DNA of 64,000 nucleotides from contig NZ_WIQU01000053.1 in NCBI RefSeq assembly GCF_015732285.1, forward strand, positions 9,520 to 73,519, given 5' to 3'. This document shows positions 56,736 through 64,000 of the stretch, piece after piece (position 1 is the first letter of the stretch; the number at the start of each line of letters is the position of its first letter). Source of the stretch: Pectinatus frisingensis. GTDB taxonomy: Bacteria > Bacillota > Negativicutes > Selenomonadales > Selenomonadaceae. The position numbers and the translations under genes were made by a program. A model generated the notes under the pieces. The model ran no database searches, was not told where the DNA came from, and was given only the letters and a program-made list of their open reading frames with translations.

Positions 56736-57592
56736 TGAGTGCCAGATTGATAAATAAAATAGCTATGCTGATATTATGGCTGACCGGATTTTTCATCATT
56801 GCGCTGTTGTGTGTATTCTTGGGGTACATTTTATACAAGGGAGTGCCGGTGCTCTCGGTGCATTTTATATTCGGCAAATCAAGTGATATATTAGCAGGTG
56901 GCGGTGTAGGCGCACAATTGTTCAATTCATTTTATATGCTGTTTTTATCATTGCTGATTTCTGTACCTGTTGCTTTGGGAGCCGGTATTTATTTGGCTGA
57001 ATATGCCAGAAACAATGTCGTGACAAAAATTATCAGGCTCAGTACGGAAAGTCTTGCTACAGTACCATCAATAGTACTGGGACTTTTTGGTATGATCGTG
57101 TTTGTCAATATGGCCGGATTGGGATTCAGCATATTGAGCGGTACTTTTACTTTGGTACTTTTGAACTTACCGCTTTTAGTAAGAGTTACGGAAGAATCTA
57201 TAAAACTTGTACCGCAGGCTTATCGTGAAGCCAGTTTGGCAATAGGAGCCACTAAGTGGCAGACAATTTATAAAGTAGTGTTGCCATCAGCACTAGCGGG
57301 GATTATTACCGGGATCATTTTGACTGCCGGACGTGCATTAGGTGAAACAGCTATTTTGATTTTTACAGCCGGTACGACAGTATCAAGGTATATGTTTGAT
57401 ACTGATGTAATGGCTGCCGGTGAGACTTTAGCAGTGCATTTATGGTATTTGATGTCGGTAGGCCTGGTACCGGACAGAGGCTTGATTGCTGATGGTATTG
57501 GTGCCTTGCTCATAATTATGATTTTATTGTTTAACCTGGTGCTTACAATACCACTCAGGATAATTCAAAAACGCATGGGAATAATAAAGTAA
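56735..57592 (+). CDS. pstA: Phosphate ABC transporter permease PstA
   Basis: 285 aa permease with six predicted segments; TVPSIVLGLFGMIVFVN and EAA loop PQAYREASLAIGATKWQTIYKVVLPSALAGIITG. The ATG at 56735 overlaps the pstC stop by one base, and AGGAGG lies inside the end of pstC. It is the last gene of pstSCA; the ATPase PstB is coded separately at 50059. Confidence 0.95.
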   Translation: MSARLINKIAMLILWLTGFFIIALLCVFLGYILYKGVPVLSVHFIFGKSSDILAGGGVGAQLFNSFYMLFLSLLISVPVALGAGIYLAEYARNNVVTKIIRLSTESLATVPSIVLGLFGMIVFVNMAGLGFSILSGTFTLVLLNLPLLVRVTEESIKLVPQAYREASLAIGATKWQTIYKVVLPSALAGIITGIILTAGRALGETAILIFTAGTTVSRYMFDTDVMAAGETLAVHLWYLMSVGLVPDRGLIADGIGALLIIMILLFNLVLTIPLRIIQKRMGIIK

Positions 57593-57603
57593 AACAATGA
57601 AAA

Positions 57604-57648
57604 TAAAAAATGCAGCAAACGAAAATTAATCGCTTGCTGCATTTTTCT
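57604..57648. terminator. Bidirectional terminator between pstA and flavoprotein gene
   Basis: ATGCAGCAA (57610-57618) pairs with TTGCTGCAT (57634-57642), with A-run and T-run flanks, between convergent genes. Confidence 0.9.
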
Positions 57649-57659
57649 GTTTTAAGGTA

Positions 57660-58826
57660 TTATTTTTGTAAAATGGTTTCTGTTATTTTTGTTAATTCGT
57701 CTTTGGCAGGAATATTTTTGATGCTTATTTTATCAAGCCATATTGAAAAACCGCACTTTTTAAGTTCATCTTCGACCTGGCCGATACTTTGTCCACCCCA
57801 GCCGTATGAACCAAAAGCAAAAGTGAGTCTGCTTTTGTTTTTAGGAGATAATCCCTTCAGATAACACAAAAAGGAAGCAACTGTGGGCATCATATTATTG
57901 TTTAAAGTAGGAGACCCTACGGCAAGATATTTTTTTGTCAATATTTCAGTTACTATATCTGAAATATGGTTTTCTTTTAAGTCATAAAGCTGCGCGGGGA
58001 TATTTCTACGAGTAAAGGCTTCAGTTATGGTTTTGGCCATTGTTTCGGTAGAATGCCACATACTGTCATAAACAATAACTGCTTCTTCGTTTGTTTCATC
58101 GGCAGACCATTTTTTATAATTGGCGATGATTTCGGCGATATGTTTTCGCCAAATTATACCATGTCCGGTAGCAATGGTTTCAATATCAAGATTGGCAACA
58201 TCTTCAAGGGCTTTTTTTGCCTGACGATCGTAAAGCATCAAGATGTTGGCATAATATTTTTTTGCTTCATACATGAGAACGTTGAAATCAACTTGATCAT
58301 CAAAACGCTGAACAGATGCAAAATGCTGACCAAAAGCATCATTAGAAAATAAAATTCTTTCTTCAGGACAATAAGTGAACATACTATCCGGCCAGTGCAG
58401 CATCGGTACCGGAATAAACTGCAGGGTGCGGCTGCCAATATTGAGAGAATCGCCGGCTTTGACACCTGTATAATCCAAGTTACCATAAAATTTTGGAATA
58501 TTTTTCAAACCATTGGGAAAACAAGTATAAATTTTAGCATTAGGACATTTTGCCATAATACTGGGAATGGAGCCGGAGTGATCCTGTTCAAGATGGTTGC
58601 AGATTATATAATCAATCTTTGCCGGATCAATGACGGAGCTTATCCGTTCCAATATTTCGTCGTGAAAGGTATCTTTTGCCGTATCAATCAGAGTTATTTT
58701 TTCATCAAGTATCAGATAAGCGTTATAAGAAGAACCTCTGCTGGTTTGATAGCCATGAAAATTGCGTAAATTCCAATCGATAACACCTACCCAGTAAATC
58801 CCTTTTTTTATTTCAACTGCCTGCAT
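57660..58826 (-). CDS. A-type flavoprotein (FprA/flavodiiron protein)
   Basis: 388 aa flavodiiron protein: an N-terminal metallo-beta-lactamase-like domain with diiron ligands (HLEQDHSGSIP, the HxExD motif) and a C-terminal flavodoxin domain (VIVYDSMWHSTETMAKTI; GSYGWGGQSI). Such proteins reduce oxygen or nitric oxide to protect anaerobes, with electrons from rubredoxin or similar. No rubredoxin gene is adjacent. GGCAGGA precedes the ATG; a promoter is at 58876-58904. Confidence 0.93.
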   Translation of the reverse strand: MQAVEIKKGIYWVGVIDWNLRNFHGYQTSRGSSYNAYLILDEKITLIDTAKDTFHDEILERISSVIDPAKIDYIICNHLEQDHSGSIPSIMAKCPNAKIYTCFPNGLKNIPKFYGNLDYTGVKAGDSLNIGSRTLQFIPVPMLHWPDSMFTYCPEERILFSNDAFGQHFASVQRFDDQVDFNVLMYEAKKYYANILMLYDRQAKKALEDVANLDIETIATGHGIIWRKHIAEIIANYKKWSADETNEEAVIVYDSMWHSTETMAKTITEAFTRRNIPAQLYDLKENHISDIVTEILTKKYLAVGSPTLNNNMMPTVASFLCYLKGLSPKNKSRLTFAFGSYGWGGQSIGQVEDELKKCGFSIWLDKISIKNIPAKDELTKITETILQK

Positions 58827-58875
58827 AGTAATCCTGCCTTTCTAATATAAGATATAAAAATAATATATTATTATT

Positions 58876-58904
58876 ATTATAACACCGCTAATGAATAGAT
58901 ACAA
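58876..58904 (-). promoter_or_regulatory. Candidate promoter for the flavoprotein gene
   Basis: Minus-strand TTGTAT (58899-58904) and TATAAT (58876-58881) are 17 bp apart, about 50 bp upstream of the start. Confidence 0.65.
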
Positions 58905-58927
58905 TTAATCAATATATTGGCATTGGG

Positions 58928-60307
58928 CTAATGTACATCAGGTGTATCATAAAACATTTTCAGTTCATCATCACTGATGTCCACATCGACTGAACCAGCA
59001 TTTTCAGCTGCTGTTTCGATAATACGCTGCCAGTCAGCATTGATTGTCCGTCCCATAATTTCTTTACCATTGTCATCCAAGTGCAGTCCGTCCAAGGCAT
59101 ATTCAGTAGGCAGTACATCAGGTGGAGTCGGAAAATCGGCCGCTGTATCAATATAAAGCTGTGTGCGGATATAAGCATTGACTTTATTAAATTCATCAGC
59201 CCAGCCGGACGCTGTACCTTCATTGAATATTTTTTTTATGTTGATTGGATTTATTGGCGGTAATGTTAATAATACAGGCGTTATGTGATTTTGATAACAT
59301 TTTTGCTGCAGCATTTTTAAGCCGACAATGATTTTATCGGCCGGTACACCTGCCCGCAGGCTGTTGCTGGCTCCCATTATGATTAAATATTTGGGTGCAA
59401 ACGGCAGGACATCTTTATCAAATCGGTTTACCATCCTTTCAATGGTATCACCACTTTCTGATAAATTTATTGTAGGGAAATTGAGATAATGGGCATAGCT
59501 GAATTCAAAATCTGCCGGACTGTATGACATATGTCCTCCCCCATGGCTGATGCTGTCACCAAAGATACCGACATTGTAATGGGCAGCCGGATCATTACTG
59601 AATTTTTCAGTTCGTGAGTAGTCACCTACAGGCTGTCCGCTGTCATCAAGTCCGCGTACCCGCCAATAATATGTGCCAATGCGGGGAAATGGGTCATAAT
59701 ATTCACAGGCGAAGTCTATGGTATGGGAATAGACTGGTTGCGATGAGTCAGTATTGTTAGTTTCCGGCGGAGAAGACAGTATTTCTATTTCGAATTTGCT
59801 GGCACCGGCATTAGGTATCCATTGGTAAACCGGATATAAAAGGACACTGCCGTTGCCTGAGTCATAATCAGCGTTAGGAATTGGTGAATTTATTTTAGTG
59901 GGATGATTGTCAGTATACAAAACTTCCATAGAAGAAAAATTAGTAATCGGCCTGTTGTCGATATCCATTGCGCGAACCCGCCAATACAGCGTTGTTGGGA
60001 CATCATGGTCAAGATTTTTCAAATTAAGATTAAAAGCATTTATAAATACCTGATTAGTGAAGTAAACATGTTCAGGTGAAGGCGCATTAATTTTTAGGTC
60101 CGTAGGAATTTTGTTAAAAACTTCCAGCTCATAGTAAACAGCCTGAGTGTTTTTATTCCATGCCAAAAGAGGTGCATCGGAAGCAGGTACAGCCTGGGTA
60201 TAATGTGTACTTATTTCCGGTGCGGGATAAAGCTGTCGGAAGCTGTAAGCATCGCCTGATAAAACAGCAATAATGCTGAGTACCAGAAAAAAAATCGTAT
60301 ACTTCAT
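58928..60307 (-). CDS. Secreted SGNH/GDSL hydrolase with two fibronectin-like repeats
   Basis: 459 aa. A signal peptide (about residues 1-22) precedes two related segments with YWRVRAMD (about 109) and YYWRVRGLD (about 217), fibronectin type III-like, then an SGNH hydrolase domain: GIFGDSISHGGG (nucleophile Ser), LSESGDTIERM, IMGASNSL and the Asp/His pair in DGLHLDDNG. Probably an extracytoplasmic esterase of envelope polysaccharide or lipid; the substrate is unknown. It lies after the HAD phosphatase gene on the same strand. Confidence 0.83.
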   Translation of the reverse strand: MKYTIFFLVLSIIAVLSGDAYSFRQLYPAPEISTHYTQAVPASDAPLLAWNKNTQAVYYELEVFNKIPTDLKINAPSPEHVYFTNQVFINAFNLNLKNLDHDVPTTLYWRVRAMDIDNRPITNFSSMEVLYTDNHPTKINSPIPNADYDSGNGSVLLYPVYQWIPNAGASKFEIEILSSPPETNNTDSSQPVYSHTIDFACEYYDPFPRIGTYYWRVRGLDDSGQPVGDYSRTEKFSNDPAAHYNVGIFGDSISHGGGHMSYSPADFEFSYAHYLNFPTINLSESGDTIERMVNRFDKDVLPFAPKYLIIMGASNSLRAGVPADKIIVGLKMLQQKCYQNHITPVLLTLPPINPINIKKIFNEGTASGWADEFNKVNAYIRTQLYIDTAADFPTPPDVLPTEYALDGLHLDDNGKEIMGRTINADWQRIIETAAENAGSVDVDISDDELKMFYDTPDVH

Positions 60308-60374
60308 AAACTGCCCCTCCCTTCAGCGGGCATTGAAACAATGAGAAAATGAGAATAAGATGCGGTCAAATATT

Positions 60375-61193
60375 CTAAAGTGCATATTTTTCAATAGCGA
60401 TGGCTACACCATCATCTGCGTTGCTGACAGTGCTGTACTTAGCGGCTTTTTTAGCTTCGAATACGGCGTTTGCCATAGCCACTGAATAACCGGCATATTC
60501 CAGCATTGACACGTCATTGCTGCCATCACCGATAGCCATTACTTCGTCCGCTGCGGCGTGGAGCATTTGAGCCAGCTTGGATAAGGCTGTTCCCTTGCTG
60601 GCAGTCATACTGTTGAACTCCAGGTTAGCTTCTGTGGAGCCGGTCATTATTGCCGGCAAATCTTTGCACTTGGTACGGATATCCTCATAATTATCGGATT
60701 GGTTAAAAAAAGCATTTAATTTATATATCGGCTTTTGCCAGTCCTTACGGAATAAGGCTTTAAGATTATCAAGCGGTGTACGTGTGTCCTTGACAAGCTG
60801 AACGAATTGCTTTGGTACATATTTTACTGCATGCTCGTAACATGATCGAGACGTGTATATTTGCTCATTGGTATATACCTCAAACATCACTGGATATTCC
60901 CGTACGATTCGGTAAATTGTGTTGGCGGCAGAAAAGGACAAGGGATCAGATAAAATAGTCTTATCAGCTTGTTTATCATATATTTTGCAGCCATTGCCAT
61001 TTATGAAATACCGGATATCGGGCAGCTGATTTATAATAGGCAGCAACTCTGTATTGCAGCGGCCGGTGCAGACTGCCACGGCGATGCCTTTTTCCCGGGC
61101 TTTATGTATTGCTGCGTGATTCCTTTGCGATACTATATTTTCGTTATTCAGTGTAGTTCCGTCCATGTCAAGGGCGATTAATTTTACTGCCAT
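60375..61193 (-). CDS. Cof-type HAD-IIB family phosphatase
   Basis: 272 aa haloacid dehalogenase hydrolase. Motif I ALDMDGTTLNN (nucleophile Asp), motif II CTGRCN, motif III Lys near MTASKGTAL, motif IV GDGSNDVSMLEYAG. The C2-type cap lies between motifs II and III. Family members dephosphorylate sugar phosphates or flavin nucleotides; substrate here unknown. Ribosome site AGGAG precedes the ATG at 61193. It may be co-transcribed with the SGNH hydrolase gene 67 bp downstream. Confidence 0.9.
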   Translation of the reverse strand: MAVKLIALDMDGTTLNNENIVSQRNHAAIHKAREKGIAVAVCTGRCNTELLPIINQLPDIRYFINGNGCKIYDKQADKTILSDPLSFSAANTIYRIVREYPVMFEVYTNEQIYTSRSCYEHAVKYVPKQFVQLVKDTRTPLDNLKALFRKDWQKPIYKLNAFFNQSDNYEDIRTKCKDLPAIMTGSTEANLEFNSMTASKGTALSKLAQMLHAAADEVMAIGDGSNDVSMLEYAGYSVAMANAVFEAKKAAKYSTVSNADDGVAIAIEKYAL

Positions 61194-61277
61194 TGTGTGA
61201 CTCCTTTCACATCTAATATTTTATGATTATGATAATATTTTACAATAAATAGTATGCATTGGCAATGACACGAAAAA

Positions 61278-61306
61278 TTGAAAATAACGTGACTTTTTGC
61301 TATACT
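61278..61306 (+). promoter_or_regulatory. Candidate promoter for the LCP gene
   Basis: TTGAAA (61278-61283) and TATACT (61301-61306) are 17 bp apart, predicting a leader of about 150 nt. The rest of the 61194-61466 gap shows no gene. Confidence 0.65.
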
Positions 61307-61466
61307 AAATTTTGTTTATATATGCAGATTTTATTTGATAATAATAAACGGATATTAAGCCGGTAAAATAGAATTCAGATAGAGAATTGATATTTAATCT
61401 ATATGTTTTGCAAACCAGTATTAGAATATTGTGGATATTAATATGAAAATCATGGGGAATTAATAA

Positions 61467-62774
61467 TTGGAACAAAAGAAAATAAAGTATAAACGAAGTT
61501 ATCATCGCGTTATAATGCTGGGTATTATTTTGCTGATGATGGTTGCAGCGGCTATGGCTTATGCCTTTACCAGATATAGTACAACTAAAAATACTTTGGG
61601 ACAAGCCGGCAATGAAAAAACAACGATAATGGTAATGGGAGTGGACAGTCGGAATGACGATGTGGGGCGCAGTGATACTTTGATGGTATTTACTGTTGAT
61701 GAAAAAAAAGATGATGTATCTGTGCTGTCAATACCGCGCGATACCCGGGTTAAGATAGATGGACATAATTACGACAAAATAAATCATGCCTATGCTTATG
61801 GGGGACATCAGCTGACGCAAAAAGCGGTCGAAGACCTGCTGGATGTTCCAATGAATTATTATGTATTGATAAACATTCAGTCATTCGCCAAAATTATTGA
61901 TGCTATCGGCGGTGTGGATATTGATGTGGAAAAAAGAATGTACTATGATGATCCGTGGGATGATAATGGTGGTCTGCATATTGATTTATATCCGGGAATG
62001 CAGCATATGGATGGGAAAAAAGCCATTGAATATGTACGCTTCCGGGATGGTGAGGGAGACATTGGCAGGATAGCCCGTCAACAGCATTTTATAAAGGCTG
62101 TTCTGGCTAAAGTACTGACGCCGGCTGTTTTGCCTAAGATACCGGAGATAATCAAGGAAGTCAGTTCAACAGTAAAGACAAATTTGTCTTTTACTGATAT
62201 GCTAAAATTTGCCAGGCTGCTACCGGGGATGAAAGATGGTGGCGTCACATCATCGATGCTTCCTGGTAAACCAGCTTACATTGATGATGTGAGTTACTGG
62301 CTGCCTGATATTGAAGAGTTGCGCCGCAATATGGCAGAGACAATGGATGTTGTGATGACAAGTCAGATGGAAGCCGATGCACAGCAAACAGCTGAAGAAT
62401 ATAATAAATCGCTGCCTGATGGTTTAAAGCTGCTCAGTAAGGGACCTGAAAAAAAAGTAAACAACAGCGATGCTGTCGAAAATAATACTGAGAAAAAAGA
62501 TAGTCCGATGAAACCGGAAGATATTACTGTTATGGTGATAAATTCCAGCGGAATAAATGGCGCGGGGGCGACTGTAGCTGAACAGCTGCAGCGTAAGGGT
62601 TTTAAAATTTCAAGTGTTGAAACTGGCCGCACTTCATCTAATCAGCAGACGAAAATCATGACTAATGACAACGCTGTAAATCTGTTCTATGGAATGTCAT
62701 TCCCCTGTGTAATTATGACTGGCAGCGGTACAGGCCAGGCTGTAGTAAATATTGGCAGGGACTATAGAAGATAG
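61467..62774 (+). CDS. LytR-CpsA-Psr (LCP) family protein with LytR C-terminal domain
   Basis: 435 aa. A short cytoplasmic N-terminus and one membrane helix (about residues 16-35) anchor the extracytoplasmic LCP domain: MGVDSRNDDVGRSDTLMVFTVDEK, VLSIPRDTRVKIDGH, INHAYAYGG, EYVRFRDGEGDIGRIARQQ with the conserved Arg and Asp for polyprenyl-pyrophosphate binding. A LytR_C domain (about 340-430, ITVMVINSSGINGAGATVAEQL) follows. LCP enzymes attach polysaccharides to the cell wall. The start is TTG (61467) with a GGGGAA site. Confidence 0.9.
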   Translation: MEQKKIKYKRSYHRVIMLGIILLMMVAAAMAYAFTRYSTTKNTLGQAGNEKTTIMVMGVDSRNDDVGRSDTLMVFTVDEKKDDVSVLSIPRDTRVKIDGHNYDKINHAYAYGGHQLTQKAVEDLLDVPMNYYVLINIQSFAKIIDAIGGVDIDVEKRMYYDDPWDDNGGLHIDLYPGMQHMDGKKAIEYVRFRDGEGDIGRIARQQHFIKAVLAKVLTPAVLPKIPEIIKEVSSTVKTNLSFTDMLKFARLLPGMKDGGVTSSMLPGKPAYIDDVSYWLPDIEELRRNMAETMDVVMTSQMEADAQQTAEEYNKSLPDGLKLLSKGPEKKVNNSDAVENNTEKKDSPMKPEDITVMVINSSGINGAGATVAEQLQRKGFKISSVETGRTSSNQQTKIMTNDNAVNLFYGMSFPCVIMTGSGTGQAVVNIGRDYRR

Positions 62775-62879
62775 CATATGCAGGTGGCGAAAGCTTATCA
62801 TATAATTTGATTTGAAAATGATTTTAGCTATCATGAGATGCAGCAGTACGACAAATAAATTTAAGTTAGGATATAAAAA

Positions 62880-64000
62880 TTGAACACATTACATATACAA
62901 GATCTAGCGAAGGCATTTGGTATAAGACAACTATTTAATGGAGTGACATTTGACATTGACAAAGGTGATAAAATTGGCCTTATCGGTGCCAACGGTGTTG
63001 GTAAAACAACACTTCTTAACTGCATCATGGGGATAGAAGACTATGACGGCGGTATTATTAAACTGGATCCAGCTGACCGAATAGGGTATGTTCAGCAGCA
63101 GGCTGAATTTACCGGTGCAACGCTATATGATGAATTCCTTACTGCTTTTGAAGATGTGTTATTATTGGGCGGCAGGAAAAGTCAATTGGAGAAAGCTATT
63201 GATACGGCGGCGCAGACAAATACATCGCTTGATGATGTAGTACATGAATATGCGAAAGTCGCTGAGGAGTTTGAGCGTCGCGGTGGTTATGAATATGAAA
63301 ATGATATTCGCCGGATTGCTTTTGGATTAGGTTTTAGTGAAGCCGAACTGCATAAATCACCGTTGAATTTTTCCGGTGGACAAAAGACACGTATCTGTCT
63401 GGCTAAGGCACTTTTGCGTGAACCGGATTTCCTTTTTCTTGATGAACCTACAAATCATCTTGATATTTCCATGATTGAATGGCTGGAAGATTTTTTGAAG
63501 GATTATAAGGGCGGAGTACTGATGATTTCTCATGACCGTTTTTTCCTTGATAAGGTAACTACTTCGATAATGGAACTGGTAAATGGGAAAATAGATAAAT
63601 ATGAGGGTAATTATACCCGGGCTCTGCAGGTGCGTAACGAACGTCGGGCAGCATTGGAATCAGCTTTTATCAAGCAGCAGGAACATATAAAAAAGACAGA
63701 AGAATATATTCGGCGTTATAAAGCCGGAATAAAATCAAAACAAGCTCGCGGACGAGAAAAGCAGTTGAATCGCCTGGAAAGAATTATTCTGCCGCCTGAT
63801 GCCAGCGGTTTTAATTATTTTTTATTTAACCCTCCAGTCGAATGCGCTCAGAAAGTATTGGAAGTCGAAGATGCCGCTTTTTCTTTTGGTACGGAAAATG
63901 TATTTAGAAATATTTCATTGACAGTAAGAAAAGGTGACGGGGCTGCATTGGTAGGACCAAACGGAGTGGGCAAGACCACGCTGTTAAAGTTGGTAGTCGG
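62880..64000 (+). CDS. ABC-F family ATPase, 5' part (cut by window end)
   Basis: Starts with TTG at 62880 and runs through the window edge (373 codons seen). First nucleotide domain: Walker A LIGANGVGKTTLL, signature LNFSGGQKTRICLAKALL, Walker B FLFLDEPTNHLDISMI; then the linker (about residues 235-305) rich in Lys/Arg/Glu that reaches the ribosomal P-site in this family, and the second Walker A GPNGVGKTTLLK at the edge. No membrane domain. Likely a translation factor of the EttA/Uup/YkpA kind; the subgroup cannot be set. Confidence 0.92.
   Translation, partial: MNTLHIQDLAKAFGIRQLFNGVTFDIDKGDKIGLIGANGVGKTTLLNCIMGIEDYDGGIIKLDPADRIGYVQQQAEFTGATLYDEFLTAFEDVLLLGGRKSQLEKAIDTAAQTNTSLDDVVHEYAKVAEEFERRGGYEYENDIRRIAFGLGFSEAELHKSPLNFSGGQKTRICLAKALLREPDFLFLDEPTNHLDISMIEWLEDFLKDYKGGVLMISHDRFFLDKVTTSIMELVNGKIDKYEGNYTRALQVRNERRAALESAFIKQQEHIKKTEEYIRRYKAGIKSKQARGREKQLNRLERIILPPDASGFNYFLFNPPVECAQKVLEVEDAAFSFGTENVFRNISLTVRKGDGAALVGPNGVGKTTLLKLVV

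Overview
The window is bacterial chromosome with low to moderate G+C and Firmicutes-type signals: strong GGAGG-like ribosome sites, many TTG and GTG starts, and intrinsic terminators. The backbone order tig-clpP-clpX-lon-engB, a siroheme-decarboxylase pair, a secA-prfB pair with a programmed frameshift, and csaB (linked to SLH-domain cell-surface anchoring) point to a diderm Firmicute of the class Negativicutes (Selenomonas/Pectinatus/Sporomusa relatives). The genus cannot be fixed from the sequence alone. No phage, insertion sequence or CRISPR array was seen.

Layout. 1-100: the 3' end of a tRNA-Gly and its terminator. 0.2-6.7 kb: protein quality control (trigger factor, ClpP, ClpX, Lon) and the ribosome-assembly GTPase EngB. 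6.8-9.5 kb: AhbA/AhbB-like siroheme decarboxylase subunits, a class I aminotransferase and a small unknown protein. 9.8-17.4 kb: secA, prfB, then an envelope group (DUF2993, DUF5693, csaB). 17.6-26 kb: an L-arabinose regulon, galM divergent from araD, then araR, araB-like kinase, araA and araE. 26-31 kb: an unknown protein, putP, a short-chain dehydrogenase divergent from a LysR regulator, and a lone amino-acid permease. 31.4-44.7 kb: hisC-like aminotransferase and a PucR regulator, then a nine-gene leftward operon (amino-acid ABC transporter, DDAH/arginine-deiminase-fold amidinohydrolase, GntR regulator, RocB-like M20 hydrolase, class III aminotransferase, D-2-hydroxyacid dehydrogenase, iron alcohol dehydrogenase), with a divergent AEC carrier. 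45-47.2 kb: nitroreductase, HU and a deoxyinosine glycosylase. 47.2-57.6 kb: a phosphate locus, phoB-ppx-ppk-pstB-phoU-(repeat)-histidine kinase leftward and pstSCA rightward from a region holding a three-repeat PHO box. 57.7-64 kb: A-type flavoprotein, secreted SGNH hydrolase, Cof-type phosphatase, LytR-CpsA-Psr protein and the start of an ABC-F ATPase.

The most interesting features are: (1) a family of at least six, probably eight, dispersed palindromic elements of 77-136 bp, in both orientations, that sit at gene ends and apparently serve as terminators; (2) the 34.3-43.5 kb operon, which reads as an uptake and degradation route for a guanidino amino acid such as methylarginine or arginine, with a repeated GTATAC motif as candidate operator; (3) two related leader hairpins, each an intrinsic terminator placed directly between promoter and ribosome site, in front of the amino-acid transporter operon and hisC; (4) a phosphate regulon that merges Pst uptake with polyphosphate metabolism.

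Start sites were chosen by ribosome-site spacing and often differ from the longest open frame. Functions rest on motif recognition by eye; no database search was run. Base coordinates of short sites may be off by one in places.
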